Shown one piece after another: positions 26,289 to 33,513 of a DNA stretch of 64,000 bases. This DNA comes from Roseateles subflavus (GTDB lineage: Bacteria; Pseudomonadota; Gammaproteobacteria; Burkholderiales; Burkholderiaceae_C), in the NCBI RefSeq assembly GCF_030285365.1, contig NZ_JASVDS010000003.1:682001-746000 (forward strand). Reading direction: 5' to 3'. The notes beneath the pieces were generated by a model. It searched no databases and was not told the DNA's origin. It saw only the letters and a program-made list of their open reading frames with translations. Position 1 is the stretch's first letter, and each line of letters opens with the position of its first letter. The translations under genes were made by a program, and so were the position numbers.

Positions 26289-26315
26289 GACATGCCGCAG
26301 GGCATGTCCTGTGTC
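26282..26315 (-). other. Long hairpin just after the TonB_C stop codon
   Basis: ACAGGACATGCC and GGCATGTCCTGT pair perfectly around GCAG, and the stem extends by three more pairs with one G-T. It starts five bases after the stop codon and lacks a T-run, so it may protect the mRNA 3' end rather than terminate. Confidence 0.6.
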
Positions 26316-26320
26316 CGGGC

Positions 26321-26683
26321 TCAGTCCTCGTTCTTGAAGACGAGCTTGACTTCGTGGGTCTGCTTCTCGCCGGTGCCTTCGAAGCGCCACTCCATCAGCG
26401 CATTGGTCACGGCACGGTCGAAGATGCGCTTCGGCTCGGCCTCCAGGATCTCGACGCCCGTGACCTTGCCGTCGCCGTCGATCAGGATCTTGGCCTTGAC
26501 GCTGCCACCGCTCACGCCCTTCTGCGTGGCCTCCCGCGGGAACTCGGGCGGCACCTTCTTCACGACCTTGGGGCTGGCATGGGCCGCGACGCTCAGCAGG
26601 GCCGCACCGAGAAAGGCCAGCAGCCAACGGGACAGGCCCTTCTTGTCAAACATGGAGCTCATGGCGTTGCGCTTCATCTGCAT
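26321..26683 (-). CDS. TonB_C-domain protein (energy-transducer-like C-terminal domain only)
   Basis: A 120-aa protein with an N-terminal hydrophobic segment (LLAFLGAALLSVAAHA) that looks like a signal peptide, followed directly by a TonB C-terminal-like domain (VVKKVPPEFPREATQKGVSGGSV ... NALMEWRFEG). The Pro-rich spacer and stable membrane anchor of true TonB are missing. AGGGGA before the ATG at 26683 sets the start. It lies 23 bases after the chemoreceptor gene on the same strand. A similar domain is fused to the M56 protease at 29152-30324. Confidence 0.85.
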   Translation of the reverse strand: MQMKRNAMSSMFDKKGLSRWLLAFLGAALLSVAAHASPKVVKKVPPEFPREATQKGVSGGSVKAKILIDGDGKVTGVEILEAEPKRIFDRAVTNALMEWRFEGTGEKQTHEVKLVFKNED

Positions 26684-26706
26684 GGTTTCCCCTGAAAAAT
26701 GGTGGC

Positions 26707-28257
26707 TCATTCGCCGGTACGGAAGAAGTCTACGGCCTGGAGCAGGCGCGTCGAGCTGTCCGTGAGGGCCTCGGTGGAGCGGGTCAGCTCGCTCACCAGG
26801 CTGGCGTTCTGTTGGGTGCTGCGGTCCAGCTCGTTCATGGCCTGATTGACCACGCCCACGCCGGTGGCCTGTTCCTGGGCGGAGTGCGAAATCTCCTCGA
26901 TCAGCTGGCCCATGTTGTTGACTTCGTCGACCACACTGCGGATGGTGGCGCCGGCGTTGTTGACGTGGCCGGTGCCCTGCTCGACGCGAACCGTCGATTC
27001 CTGGATCAGCACCTTGATCTCCTTGGCGGCGGCCGCGGCGCGCGAGGCCAGGGCCCGCACTTCGGACGCCACCACGGCGAAGCCCTTGCCGTGCTCGCCG
27101 GCCCGGGCCGCTTCCACGGCGGCATTCAGGGCCAGGATGTTGGTCTGGAAGGCAATGCCGTCGATCACGCCGATGATGTCGCCGATCTTCTTGGAGCTGG
27201 CGCTGATCTCCTGCATGGTCTCGACGACCTGGGCCACGGCATTGCCGCCCGCGGAAGCCGACTGGCGGGCCTTGCCGGCGATGCTGGCCGCCTTGCGGGT
27301 CAGCTCGCTGGCGCCGCTGAGGTTGGCGGCGATCTCCTCGACGGAGGCGGCGGTGGTCTGGAGGTTGGAGGCCGAACGTGCGGTGCGTTCGGAGAGGTTG
27401 TTGTTGCCGCCGGCGATGTCGCCGGAGTTCTGGGCGACCTCGCGGGCCGCCGTGCTGACGCTGCTGACCACGCCGCGCAGCGCGCGCTGCATCTCCTGCA
27501 TCGTGTCCAGCATCTGGCCCAGCTCGTCCTGACCCATGCTGCGGATGTCGTGGGTCAGGTCGCCCTGGCTGATGGCCTCGGCGGCGCTGCGGGCCTCCCG
27601 GACGGGCACGATGATGCTGCGCGTGATGAGCAGGCCGCCGCCTGCCCCCAGCACCACGGCGGCGACGACCAGCACGACGGTGATGATGACGGAGTTGCGG
27701 GCCAGCTCGCCGCCCGAGGTGGCGAGGTCATGAGCCGATTCGAACTGCAGGTCCACGAGCGACTTCAAGCCGTCCTGGTAGGCCTGCTGGGCGGGGCGGA
27801 CATCGGTGATGAGGCTCTCGCGGGCCTCGTCGGGACTGCCGTCCGCCTGGATCTTCAGGAACTTGGCGACGGAGGCGAAGAACTTGGCCTGGCGCTCCTT
27901 GACGCTGTTCAGGACCTCGGTCTCCTTGGGGGTGTCGATCTGCTGCTGTAGGGCGCCCAGTTGCTTGTCGATCTCCTGCAGCGCGCCATCGATGGCGGCC
28001 TTCTGCTTCTTGATCTGGCGGGCCTCGTCCAGCAGCAGCAGGTCCCGCGAGGCGCGGGCGATGACGTTCACATTGCCTTCCAGCGCATTGGCTGCGGCGA
28101 TCTTCACCAGGCTCTGGTTCGCGGTGCGGTCGAGATCCTTGGACAGCCGGTTGGCGTTGTTGGCGCCGTAGGCACCAATGATCACCAGCAGCACGATCAG
28201 CAGAAGGTAGCTGAGGGAGAGGCGCTGGCTGATGCGCAGGCTCGTCAAAAAGCTCAT
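26707..28257 (-). CDS. Methyl-accepting chemotaxis protein
   Basis: A 516-aa chemoreceptor. An N-terminal transmembrane helix (about 10-30) is followed by a periplasmic four-helix-bundle ligand domain (to about 185), a second transmembrane helix ([21 protein letters not shown]), a HAMP domain and a long coiled-coil signalling domain with the CheA/CheW-binding hairpin [33 protein letters not shown]. No CheB/R-binding pentapeptide is visible at the C-terminus. Ligand unknown. The TonB_C gene follows. Confidence 0.95.
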   Translation of the reverse strand: MSFLTSLRISQRLSLSYLLLIVLLVIIGAYGANNANRLSKDLDRTANQSLVKIAAANALEGNVNVIARASRDLLLLDEARQIKKQKAAIDGALQEIDKQLGALQQQIDTPKETEVLNSVKERQAKFFASVAKFLKIQADGSPDEARESLITDVRPAQQAYQDGLKSLVDLQFESAHDLATSGGELARNSVIITVVLVVAAVVLGAGGGLLITRSIIVPVREARSAAEAISQGDLTHDIRSMGQDELGQMLDTMQEMQRALRGVVSSVSTAAREVAQNSGDIAGGNNNLSERTARSASNLQTTAASVEEIAANLSGASELTRKAASIAGKARQSASAGGNAVAQVVETMQEISASSKKIGDIIGVIDGIAFQTNILALNAAVEAARAGEHGKGFAVVASEVRALASRAAAAAKEIKVLIQESTVRVEQGTGHVNNAGATIRSVVDEVNNMGQLIEEISHSAQEQATGVGVVNQAMNELDRSTQQNASLVSELTRSTEALTDSSTRLLQAVDFFRTGE

Positions 28258-28395
28258 GTTCTTGTCCTCGCGGTTGAAGCCCGGTGGCGCTCGGAGTCAC
28301 CTTCCCGGGGCGGGCACGCGATGCCGGCGGGACCGGTGCCGCATCGTGCCGTGCCTGTTGCCGATTGTGTCGGCAGCTATCCCTGCGCGGTGTGG

Positions 28396-28416
28396 ATCAA
28401 ATGCACTCAATTTGAT
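28396..28416. promoter_or_regulatory. Inverted repeat upstream of the chemoreceptor gene
   Basis: ATCAAA-N9-TTTGAT is a perfect dyad in an AT-rich pocket about 140 bases before the start codon. It could be an operator for the chemoreceptor or simply mark the promoter; no regulator can be named. Confidence 0.3.
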
Positions 28417-28460
28417 GCGCATTTCGCAGTCCGGCGGCAAATCTGCGGCGCGCCGAGGCG

Positions 28461-29093
28461 TCAATCCAACTGCAGGCCCAGGCTCTGCGGGTTACCCCGC
28501 CCCTGGCGAATCAGCACCGGCTCGTCCCCGCTGAGGTCGATGACGGTCGTCGGCTGCATGGGGCAGGCTCCGGCGTCGATGATGGCCTGCAGCTGGCGGT
28601 CGAAGCGCTCGCTGATCTGGTGGGCGTCGTTCAGCGGCTCGTCCTCGCCGGGCGGGATGAGGGTCGTCGCCAGCAGCGGCTGGCCGAGCAGTTCCAGCAG
28701 GTCCAGGGTGACGCGGTGGTCGGGCACACGCAGGCCGATGGTGCGGCGCGACGGGTGCGAGACCCGCCGGGGCACTTCCTTGGTGGCCTCCAGGATGAAG
28801 GTGAACGGGCCGGGCGTGGCGTTCTTGAGCAGGCGGTACTGGCGGTTGTCCACGCGGGCGTAGTTCGCCAGCTCGCTGAGGTCCCGGCACAGCAGCGTCA
28901 GGTGGTGTTTCTCGTCGACGCCGCGCACCCGGCGCAGGGCGTCCGCCGCGGCCTTGTCGTCCAGGTGGCAGACGAGGGCGTAGCTGGAGTCCGTGGGGAT
29001 CGCGACCACGCCGCCAGCATGCAGGATCTGCACGGCCTGGCGCAGGAAGCGCGGCTGGGGGTTGTCGGGGTGGACTTCAAAGATCTGGGCCAT
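28461..29093 (-). CDS. yciO: YciO/Sua5-family protein (L-threonylcarbamoyladenylate synthase-like)
   Basis: A 210-aa member of the Sua5/YrdC/YciO family. MAQIFEVHPDNPQPR, IPTDSSYALVC, KHHLTLLCRDLSELANYA and NATPGPFTFILEATKEVPRR match YciO of E. coli closely. YrdC makes the threonylcarbamoyl-AMP used for tRNA t6A; the exact role of YciO is less certain. The ATG at 29093 aligns with YciO; an in-frame ATG at 29102 with GGGCGG upstream is possible. In E. coli yciO neighbours rnm/yciV; here a BlaI-M56 pair lies between the two. Confidence 0.92.
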   Translation of the reverse strand: MAQIFEVHPDNPQPRFLRQAVQILHAGGVVAIPTDSSYALVCHLDDKAAADALRRVRGVDEKHHLTLLCRDLSELANYARVDNRQYRLLKNATPGPFTFILEATKEVPRRVSHPSRRTIGLRVPDHRVTLDLLELLGQPLLATTLIPPGEDEPLNDAHQISERFDRQLQAIIDAGACPMQPTTVIDLSGDEPVLIRQGRGNPQSLGLQLD

Positions 29094-29151
29094 GGGAGGC
29101 ATTGTGTGCCGCCCATGGCCCGCGGGTGTGGTGTGAATGCTGCGGGCAGGG

Positions 29152-30324
29152 TCAGTCGATGCGGAACTCGAAGTGCTGCTCGACTTCCACGCTGCCGGGC
29201 CTGGCCTTGCAGCGGTACTGGCTGATGGCCTGGCGGATCGCATTCTGGAAGGCCGGCTCGCCGTCGCTGACCCGCACGTTGACCGGATGGCCCTGCGCAT
29301 CGACTTCGTAGGTGGCCTTGAACTTGAAGGTCCCCAGCAGGTTCACCACCGGCACGTCAGGGCGCACCATCGTCGGGCAGATGGCGGAGGCAGTCAGGGG
29401 CGCCTTCCCCTGGCCCCCCCCTTTGGCGGCAGGCGTGGCCTGCTCCGCGCGCAGGGCCTGGACGGCGCCAGCGGCGAGCACGGCGAGCGCGCAGACGGTC
29501 AGGCGGCCGGCGCGTCGGCGCCACAGGGACAGGGAAGCGGCGGTCTTGAGCATGTCGATCCTCTCCTTCAAGGGATGCGTGGGCTGCCAGGCCGAGGCAG
29601 CGATCGGTACGGCAAACTGGACGTCGGACTTGAGCAGGGCCCGTGCGTATCCGCGCCACTGCTCCGGTCGGGAGCGCAGGAGGGTGGCGTCGCAGGCCAG
29701 CTCCTGGTCATGGCGCAAGGCGGGCACCGCCCACCACAGCAGCGGGTTGAACCAGGCCCCGGCCTGCAGCAGCGCCGCCAGCAGCCGGACCGCGTTGTCC
29801 TGCCGGCGGGCATGAAGCGTCTCATGGGCCCGGATCCACTGCTGTTCCTGCGCGCTGAAGCGCTCCTCGAAATCCATCGGCAGCAGCAGGCGCGGCCGCC
29901 ACACCCCCAGCAGTCCGGGCGAGCTGCCGCGGGGGGTGCGCAGGCAACGGCCTGCATCGACGGGCAGCCCCTTCACGAAGCGCCGGTGTCGCAGGGTCTG
30001 AACGAGCAGAAGGCCCGCAGCGCCCAATCCCCAGGCCAGCAGCCAGACGGATGGGCCAGCGGTGGCCAGGGGGGTGGACGGCAGGGCGCTGACGGCTCCC
30101 GACCAGATGACGGGGTCGAGCGCGAGCCGGGGGAGGCCGGCGTCCGGCATCAGGGCCCCGGCGAGGCACAGCAGTGGCAGCAGCCACAGCGCATAGGCCT
30201 CCTGCGCCCCGGCCAGCCGGCGCACGGGCCGTCGAAGCAGGGCCACGGCGACGAGGCCGAGACTCAGTCCCAGGTGCGCCTGCCAGAGCGTCCGTACCAG
30301 CGCGTCCAGGGTCTCAGTGCTCAT
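29152..30324 (-). CDS. BlaR1-like M56 metallopeptidase fused to a TonB_C-like domain
   Basis: A 390-aa protease of the BlaR1 family with N-terminal membrane helices, the zinc motif HETLH (167-171) and HDQELACDATLL. After the last helix (about LTVCALAVLAAGAVQAL) the periplasmic part (about residues 310-390) resembles a TonB C-terminal domain: LLGTFKFKATYEVDAQGHPVNVRVSDGEPAFQNAIRQA. Two cysteines are present (CPTM and YRCKA). The start overlaps the second blaI by 11 bases. It is distinct from the three-protease cluster in sensor type. Confidence 0.9.
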   Translation of the reverse strand: MSTETLDALVRTLWQAHLGLSLGLVAVALLRRPVRRLAGAQEAYALWLLPLLCLAGALMPDAGLPRLALDPVIWSGAVSALPSTPLATAGPSVWLLAWGLGAAGLLLVQTLRHRRFVKGLPVDAGRCLRTPRGSSPGLLGVWRPRLLLPMDFEERFSAQEQQWIRAHETLHARRQDNAVRLLAALLQAGAWFNPLLWWAVPALRHDQELACDATLLRSRPEQWRGYARALLKSDVQFAVPIAASAWQPTHPLKERIDMLKTAASLSLWRRRAGRLTVCALAVLAAGAVQALRAEQATPAAKGGGQGKAPLTASAICPTMVRPDVPVVNLLGTFKFKATYEVDAQGHPVNVRVSDGEPAFQNAIRQAISQYRCKARPGSVEVEQHFEFRID

Positions 30325-30685
30325 CGTCGTGCTCCTTGAGCAGCTGGCGCAGGGCCTCGGCGTCCTCGGGGCTCAGCTTGCGATGGGCGGAGAAATGCGC
30401 CACCAGCGGGGAGAGCCGGCCGCCGAACACGCGGTCCACGAGCCCGAGGGACTCCTTGCCTTCCCACTGGGCCCGCTCGATCAGCGGCTCGTAGAGGTAG
30501 CGTCGGCCCTCGCGCTCAGCCTTCACCGCGCCCTTGTTGAGCAGGCGGTTCAGGAGCGTCTTCACGGTGCCCAGCTGCCAGCCGTCCTGCGCGGGCAGGG
30601 CGGCCAGGATGTCCTCGGCACTGAGCGGATGGCGGCCCCACAGGGCCTGCATGATCTGGGATTCGGCGTCGGAGATGCTGCTCAT
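30314..30685 (-). CDS. Second BlaI/MecI-type repressor
   Basis: A 123-aa winged-helix repressor parallel to the one at 25679-26044: ISDAESQIMQALW, recognition helix QLGTVKTLLNRLLNKG and wing GRRYLYEPLI. The site matching the BlaI cleavage bond reads LVAHF, with His in place of Asn. The recognition helix differs from the first repressor at only two positions, yet the operators differ at two bases per half-site. It is translationally coupled to the M56-TonB_C protease. Confidence 0.93.
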   Translation of the reverse strand: MSSISDAESQIMQALWGRHPLSAEDILAALPAQDGWQLGTVKTLLNRLLNKGAVKAEREGRRYLYEPLIERAQWEGKESLGLVDRVFGGRLSPLVAHFSAHRKLSPEDAEALRQLLKEHDDEH

Positions 30686-30690
30686 GATTC

Positions 30691-30731
30691 GACAACAGTT
30701 GTTGACGAATTAATTGTCAACAGGCGTTGTC
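30691..30731. promoter_or_regulatory. Twin BlaI operators of the second module, overlapping a -35 box
   Basis: Dyads GACAAC-AGTT-GTTGAC (30691-30706) and GTCAAC-AGGC-GTTGTC (30716-30731) have the same 16-bp size, 9-bp gap and 25-bp centre distance as the first module's operators. A perfect TTGACA (minus strand, 30720-30715) lies across the edge of the distal dyad, so repressor binding would block RNA polymerase. Confidence 0.82.
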
Positions 30732-30777
30732 GAATTGGCCAGCTATGGGAAACCCGGGGATCCTCGGCGCGCGGACG

Positions 30778-31653
30778 TCAGTGGGGGGGCGGAATGATGC
30801 GCTCGCGCAGCGCGTCCCAGACGGGCGTCAGCCGGCCGGAGAGTGCGGGGAGCTTGCCGAGGTCCGTGTGGCTCTCGTCGGGGCTGTGGAAGTCAGAGCC
30901 GCGCGAGGCCAGGAGGCCGAATTCCAGGGCGGTCTCGGTGTACTTCGCGGCCTCGGCGGCCGTGTGGCTGCCGGTGACGACCTCGATGCCGCGGCCGCCA
31001 TGGGCCATGAACTCGGTGATGAGCGCGTATTCCTCGGTCGGCGTGAAGTCGTAGCGGCCGGGGTGGGCGATGACGGCCACGCCGCCGGCCTGGGTGACCC
31101 AGCGCACGGCATCGGCGAGGCGCGCCCAGCGGTGGGGCACGAAGCCCGGCTTGCCCTCGGTGAGGAAGCGCCGGAAGACGTCGGGCACGTCCTGGCAATG
31201 GCCGGCGTCGACGAGGAAGCGGGCGAAGTGGGTGCGGGAGATCAGCTCCGGGTTGCCGACGTACTTCAGCGCGCCTTCGTAGGCGTCCTTGATGCCGACC
31301 TTGGCGAGGCCCTCCGCCATCTCGCGTGCGCGCTCGCCGCGGCCGCCGCGGGTCTCGCGCAGGCCCTGGACCAGCGCGGCGTCCTCGTGGTCGAAACCGA
31401 GCCCCACGATGTGCACGACGCGGCCCGCGAAGGTGACGGAGATCTCGCAGCCCGTCAGGTAGTGCATGCCCAGGCGGCCGGCCGCGGCGAGGGCGCGGGC
31501 CTGGCCGCCCACCTCGTCGTGGTCGGTCAGGGCCCACAGCTCGACGCCGTTGGCGTGCGCGCGGGTGGCGACGGCCTCCGGCTCCAGCGTGCCGTCAGAC
31601 ACCTTGGAGTGGCAGTGGAGGTCGGCGTTGCTCAGGGCATGGATGGTGTTCAC
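30778..31653 (-). CDS. rnm: PHP-domain 5'-3' exoribonuclease RNase AM / 3',5'-nucleoside bisphosphate phosphatase
   Basis: A 291-aa PHP phosphoesterase. The metal ligands are visible in ADLHCHSKVSDG (HxH), ALTDHDEVGG, and the later IAHPGRYD and GSDFHSP motifs. The sequence matches the YciV/TrpH group, shown in E. coli to mature 5' ends of rRNA and to hydrolyse nucleoside 3',5'-bisphosphates. It is upstream of the second BlaI module and yciO on the same strand, with a 92-base gap containing the BlaI operators. Confidence 0.92.
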   Translation of the reverse strand: MNTIHALSNADLHCHSKVSDGTLEPEAVATRAHANGVELWALTDHDEVGGQARALAAAGRLGMHYLTGCEISVTFAGRVVHIVGLGFDHEDAALVQGLRETRGGRGERAREMAEGLAKVGIKDAYEGALKYVGNPELISRTHFARFLVDAGHCQDVPDVFRRFLTEGKPGFVPHRWARLADAVRWVTQAGGVAVIAHPGRYDFTPTEEYALITEFMAHGGRGIEVVTGSHTAAEAAKYTETALEFGLLASRGSDFHSPDESHTDLGKLPALSGRLTPVWDALRERIIPPPH

Positions 31654-31758
31654 GCCGCCATTCTAGGGGGCCGATGCGCGGGGCTCGCTGCGCTGCAGCA
31701 ATGTCCCTGCACCCGCCGCGGCGGGGGGCGGGGGCTTCATGCGGGCGTCATGCGGGCT

Positions 31759-33324
31759 TCACGCGTGCCGGGCCGTGACCCGGAAGCTGCTGATCGCGGC
31801 GCTGAGCCCCACGGCCTGGTCCCGCAGGCTGCTGGCGGCGGCCGCGCCCTGCTCGACGAGGGCGGCGTTCTGCTGCGTCATCTGGTCGAGGTTGGTGATC
31901 GCCTGCCCCACCTCGTTGATGCTGGTGCTCTGCTCCTGCGTGGAGGCCGTGATCTCGCCCATGATGTCCGTGACCCGCTGCACGGAGCTCACGATCTCGT
32001 TCATGGTCGTGCCCGCGTCCTGCACCAGGCTGGCGCCGGCCTCGATGCGGTCCATGGAGCCGGTGATCAGCGTCTTGATCTCCTTCGCGGCCTCGGCGCT
32101 GCGCTGCGCGAGCGAGCGCACCTCGCCGGCCACGACCGCGAAGCCGCGGCCCTGCTCGCCGGCGCGCGCCGCTTCCACCGCGGCGTTCAGGGCGAGGATG
32201 TTGGTCTGGAAGGCGATGCCGTCGATCACGCCGATGATGTCGCCGATCTTGCGCGAGCTCGTGCTGATCTCGCCCATGGTCTGCACGACCTGCTGGACGA
32301 CGTCGCCGCCGCGCTGTGCCACGCTGGACGCGCTGCTCGCGAGCTGGTTGGCCTGGCGGGCGGCGTCGGCGTTGTGGCGCACGTTCTCCGTCAGCTGCTC
32401 CATCGAGGAGGCGGTCTCCTCCAGGCTGGCGGCGGCCTGCTCGGTGCGGGACGAGAGGTCATGGTTGCCCGTCGCGACCTCCGAGGCCGCCACCTGGATG
32501 GACTCCGAGCCCTCGCGCACCTTGATCACGATGCTGCGCAGGCCCTCCTGCATGTGCAACAGGCTCGTGGACAGCGCGGTCAGCTCGTCCTTGCCCTCGA
32601 TGTGCAGGTGCTCGTCGAGATTGCCGTTCTCCACGGCCGAGGCGAAGGCCATGCCCTGCTGGATGGGCAGCAGCAGCGAGTGGGCGATGCGCCAGCCGAT
32701 GAAGGCCGCGAGGCCCATGCCGGCCAGCAGCGCGACGACGATGACCGTGGTGATGGTGCCGTAGACGCCGGCGATCTTGTCGTGGGCGATCTCGATGAAG
32801 CGGTCCACCGTCTTGAGTGCCTCCTCGAGGCCCTGCTCGGCCTGGTCGACGGCCTTCTTGGCCTCGCGCGGGGCGTCCCAGGCGCCTTTGAGGTCGCTGG
32901 CCATGTCGCCCTTGGAGAGCTGGGCCATGACCGGCACCATGCCGCTGCGGTAGGCGTCGAAGTTGCTGCGGATGGTGCCCAGGCCTTCCCGGACCTTGGG
33001 GTCCTTGACCCGCTGCTCGAGGTCCTTGAGCCCGGCGTCCGCGGACTTCATGGCGGCCTCCCAGCGCTCCTGGGCGCGCTTGAAGTCAGCCACGCCGATG
33101 GCGGCGAAGATCATGTCCTTCTCGTAGCGGCGCGCGGTGAGCATGCCGGCGCGCAGGTCGTCCACGCTGCGCAGCGAGGCGACGACGGAGGTGTTGAAAG
33201 TCTCGAAGGCACCGAACATGGCCCGGGTGGCCATCCAGCCGCCGCCGCCGAGCACCAGCATGAGCAGCACCATCAGGCCGAAGGCGAGGCCGAGGCGGGC
33301 CTTGATGGACAGTTGTCGCAGCAT
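31759..33324 (-). CDS. Methyl-accepting chemotaxis protein
   Basis: A 521-aa chemoreceptor with N-terminal transmembrane helix, periplasmic helical-bundle domain (about 35-190) containing RRYEKDMIF, a second helix (TTVIVVALLAGMGLAAFIGW), HAMP and a signalling domain with [37 protein letters not shown]. The ARRYEKDMIF motif resembles helical-bundle sensor domains, but the ligand is unknown. AAGGAGA precedes the ATG. No terminal pentapeptide is seen. The signalling domain is closely similar to that of the chemoreceptor at 26707. Confidence 0.95.
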   Translation of the reverse strand: MLRQLSIKARLGLAFGLMVLLMLVLGGGGWMATRAMFGAFETFNTSVVASLRSVDDLRAGMLTARRYEKDMIFAAIGVADFKRAQERWEAAMKSADAGLKDLEQRVKDPKVREGLGTIRSNFDAYRSGMVPVMAQLSKGDMASDLKGAWDAPREAKKAVDQAEQGLEEALKTVDRFIEIAHDKIAGVYGTITTVIVVALLAGMGLAAFIGWRIAHSLLLPIQQGMAFASAVENGNLDEHLHIEGKDELTALSTSLLHMQEGLRSIVIKVREGSESIQVAASEVATGNHDLSSRTEQAAASLEETASSMEQLTENVRHNADAARQANQLASSASSVAQRGGDVVQQVVQTMGEISTSSRKIGDIIGVIDGIAFQTNILALNAAVEAARAGEQGRGFAVVAGEVRSLAQRSAEAAKEIKTLITGSMDRIEAGASLVQDAGTTMNEIVSSVQRVTDIMGEITASTQEQSTSINEVGQAITNLDQMTQQNAALVEQGAAAASSLRDQAVGLSAAISSFRVTARHA

Positions 33325-33513
33325 GGCGTCTCCTTGTTATTGCATGCGTCTAGGGCGCGCCACGCCTGATGTCGTCTCAGGCCGGACCGGGCGCGGCCCT
33401 CAAGCATGCGCCAGGCGCGACTTGGGCAGCAAGGAGAAAAGAGGGGGCGCGTGGCGCCAATCCTGCAGTGACCGACCGGGCGGTCTGTGCCGTGGGCGGC
33501 GGGCCGCCGGGCC

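Noticed and set aside
21185..30685. Beta-lactam resistance by the BlaI/BlaR-like genes
   Set aside because: No beta-lactamase or penicillin-binding protein gene is present and the sensor domains are not penicillin-binding, so beta-lactam sensing is not supported.
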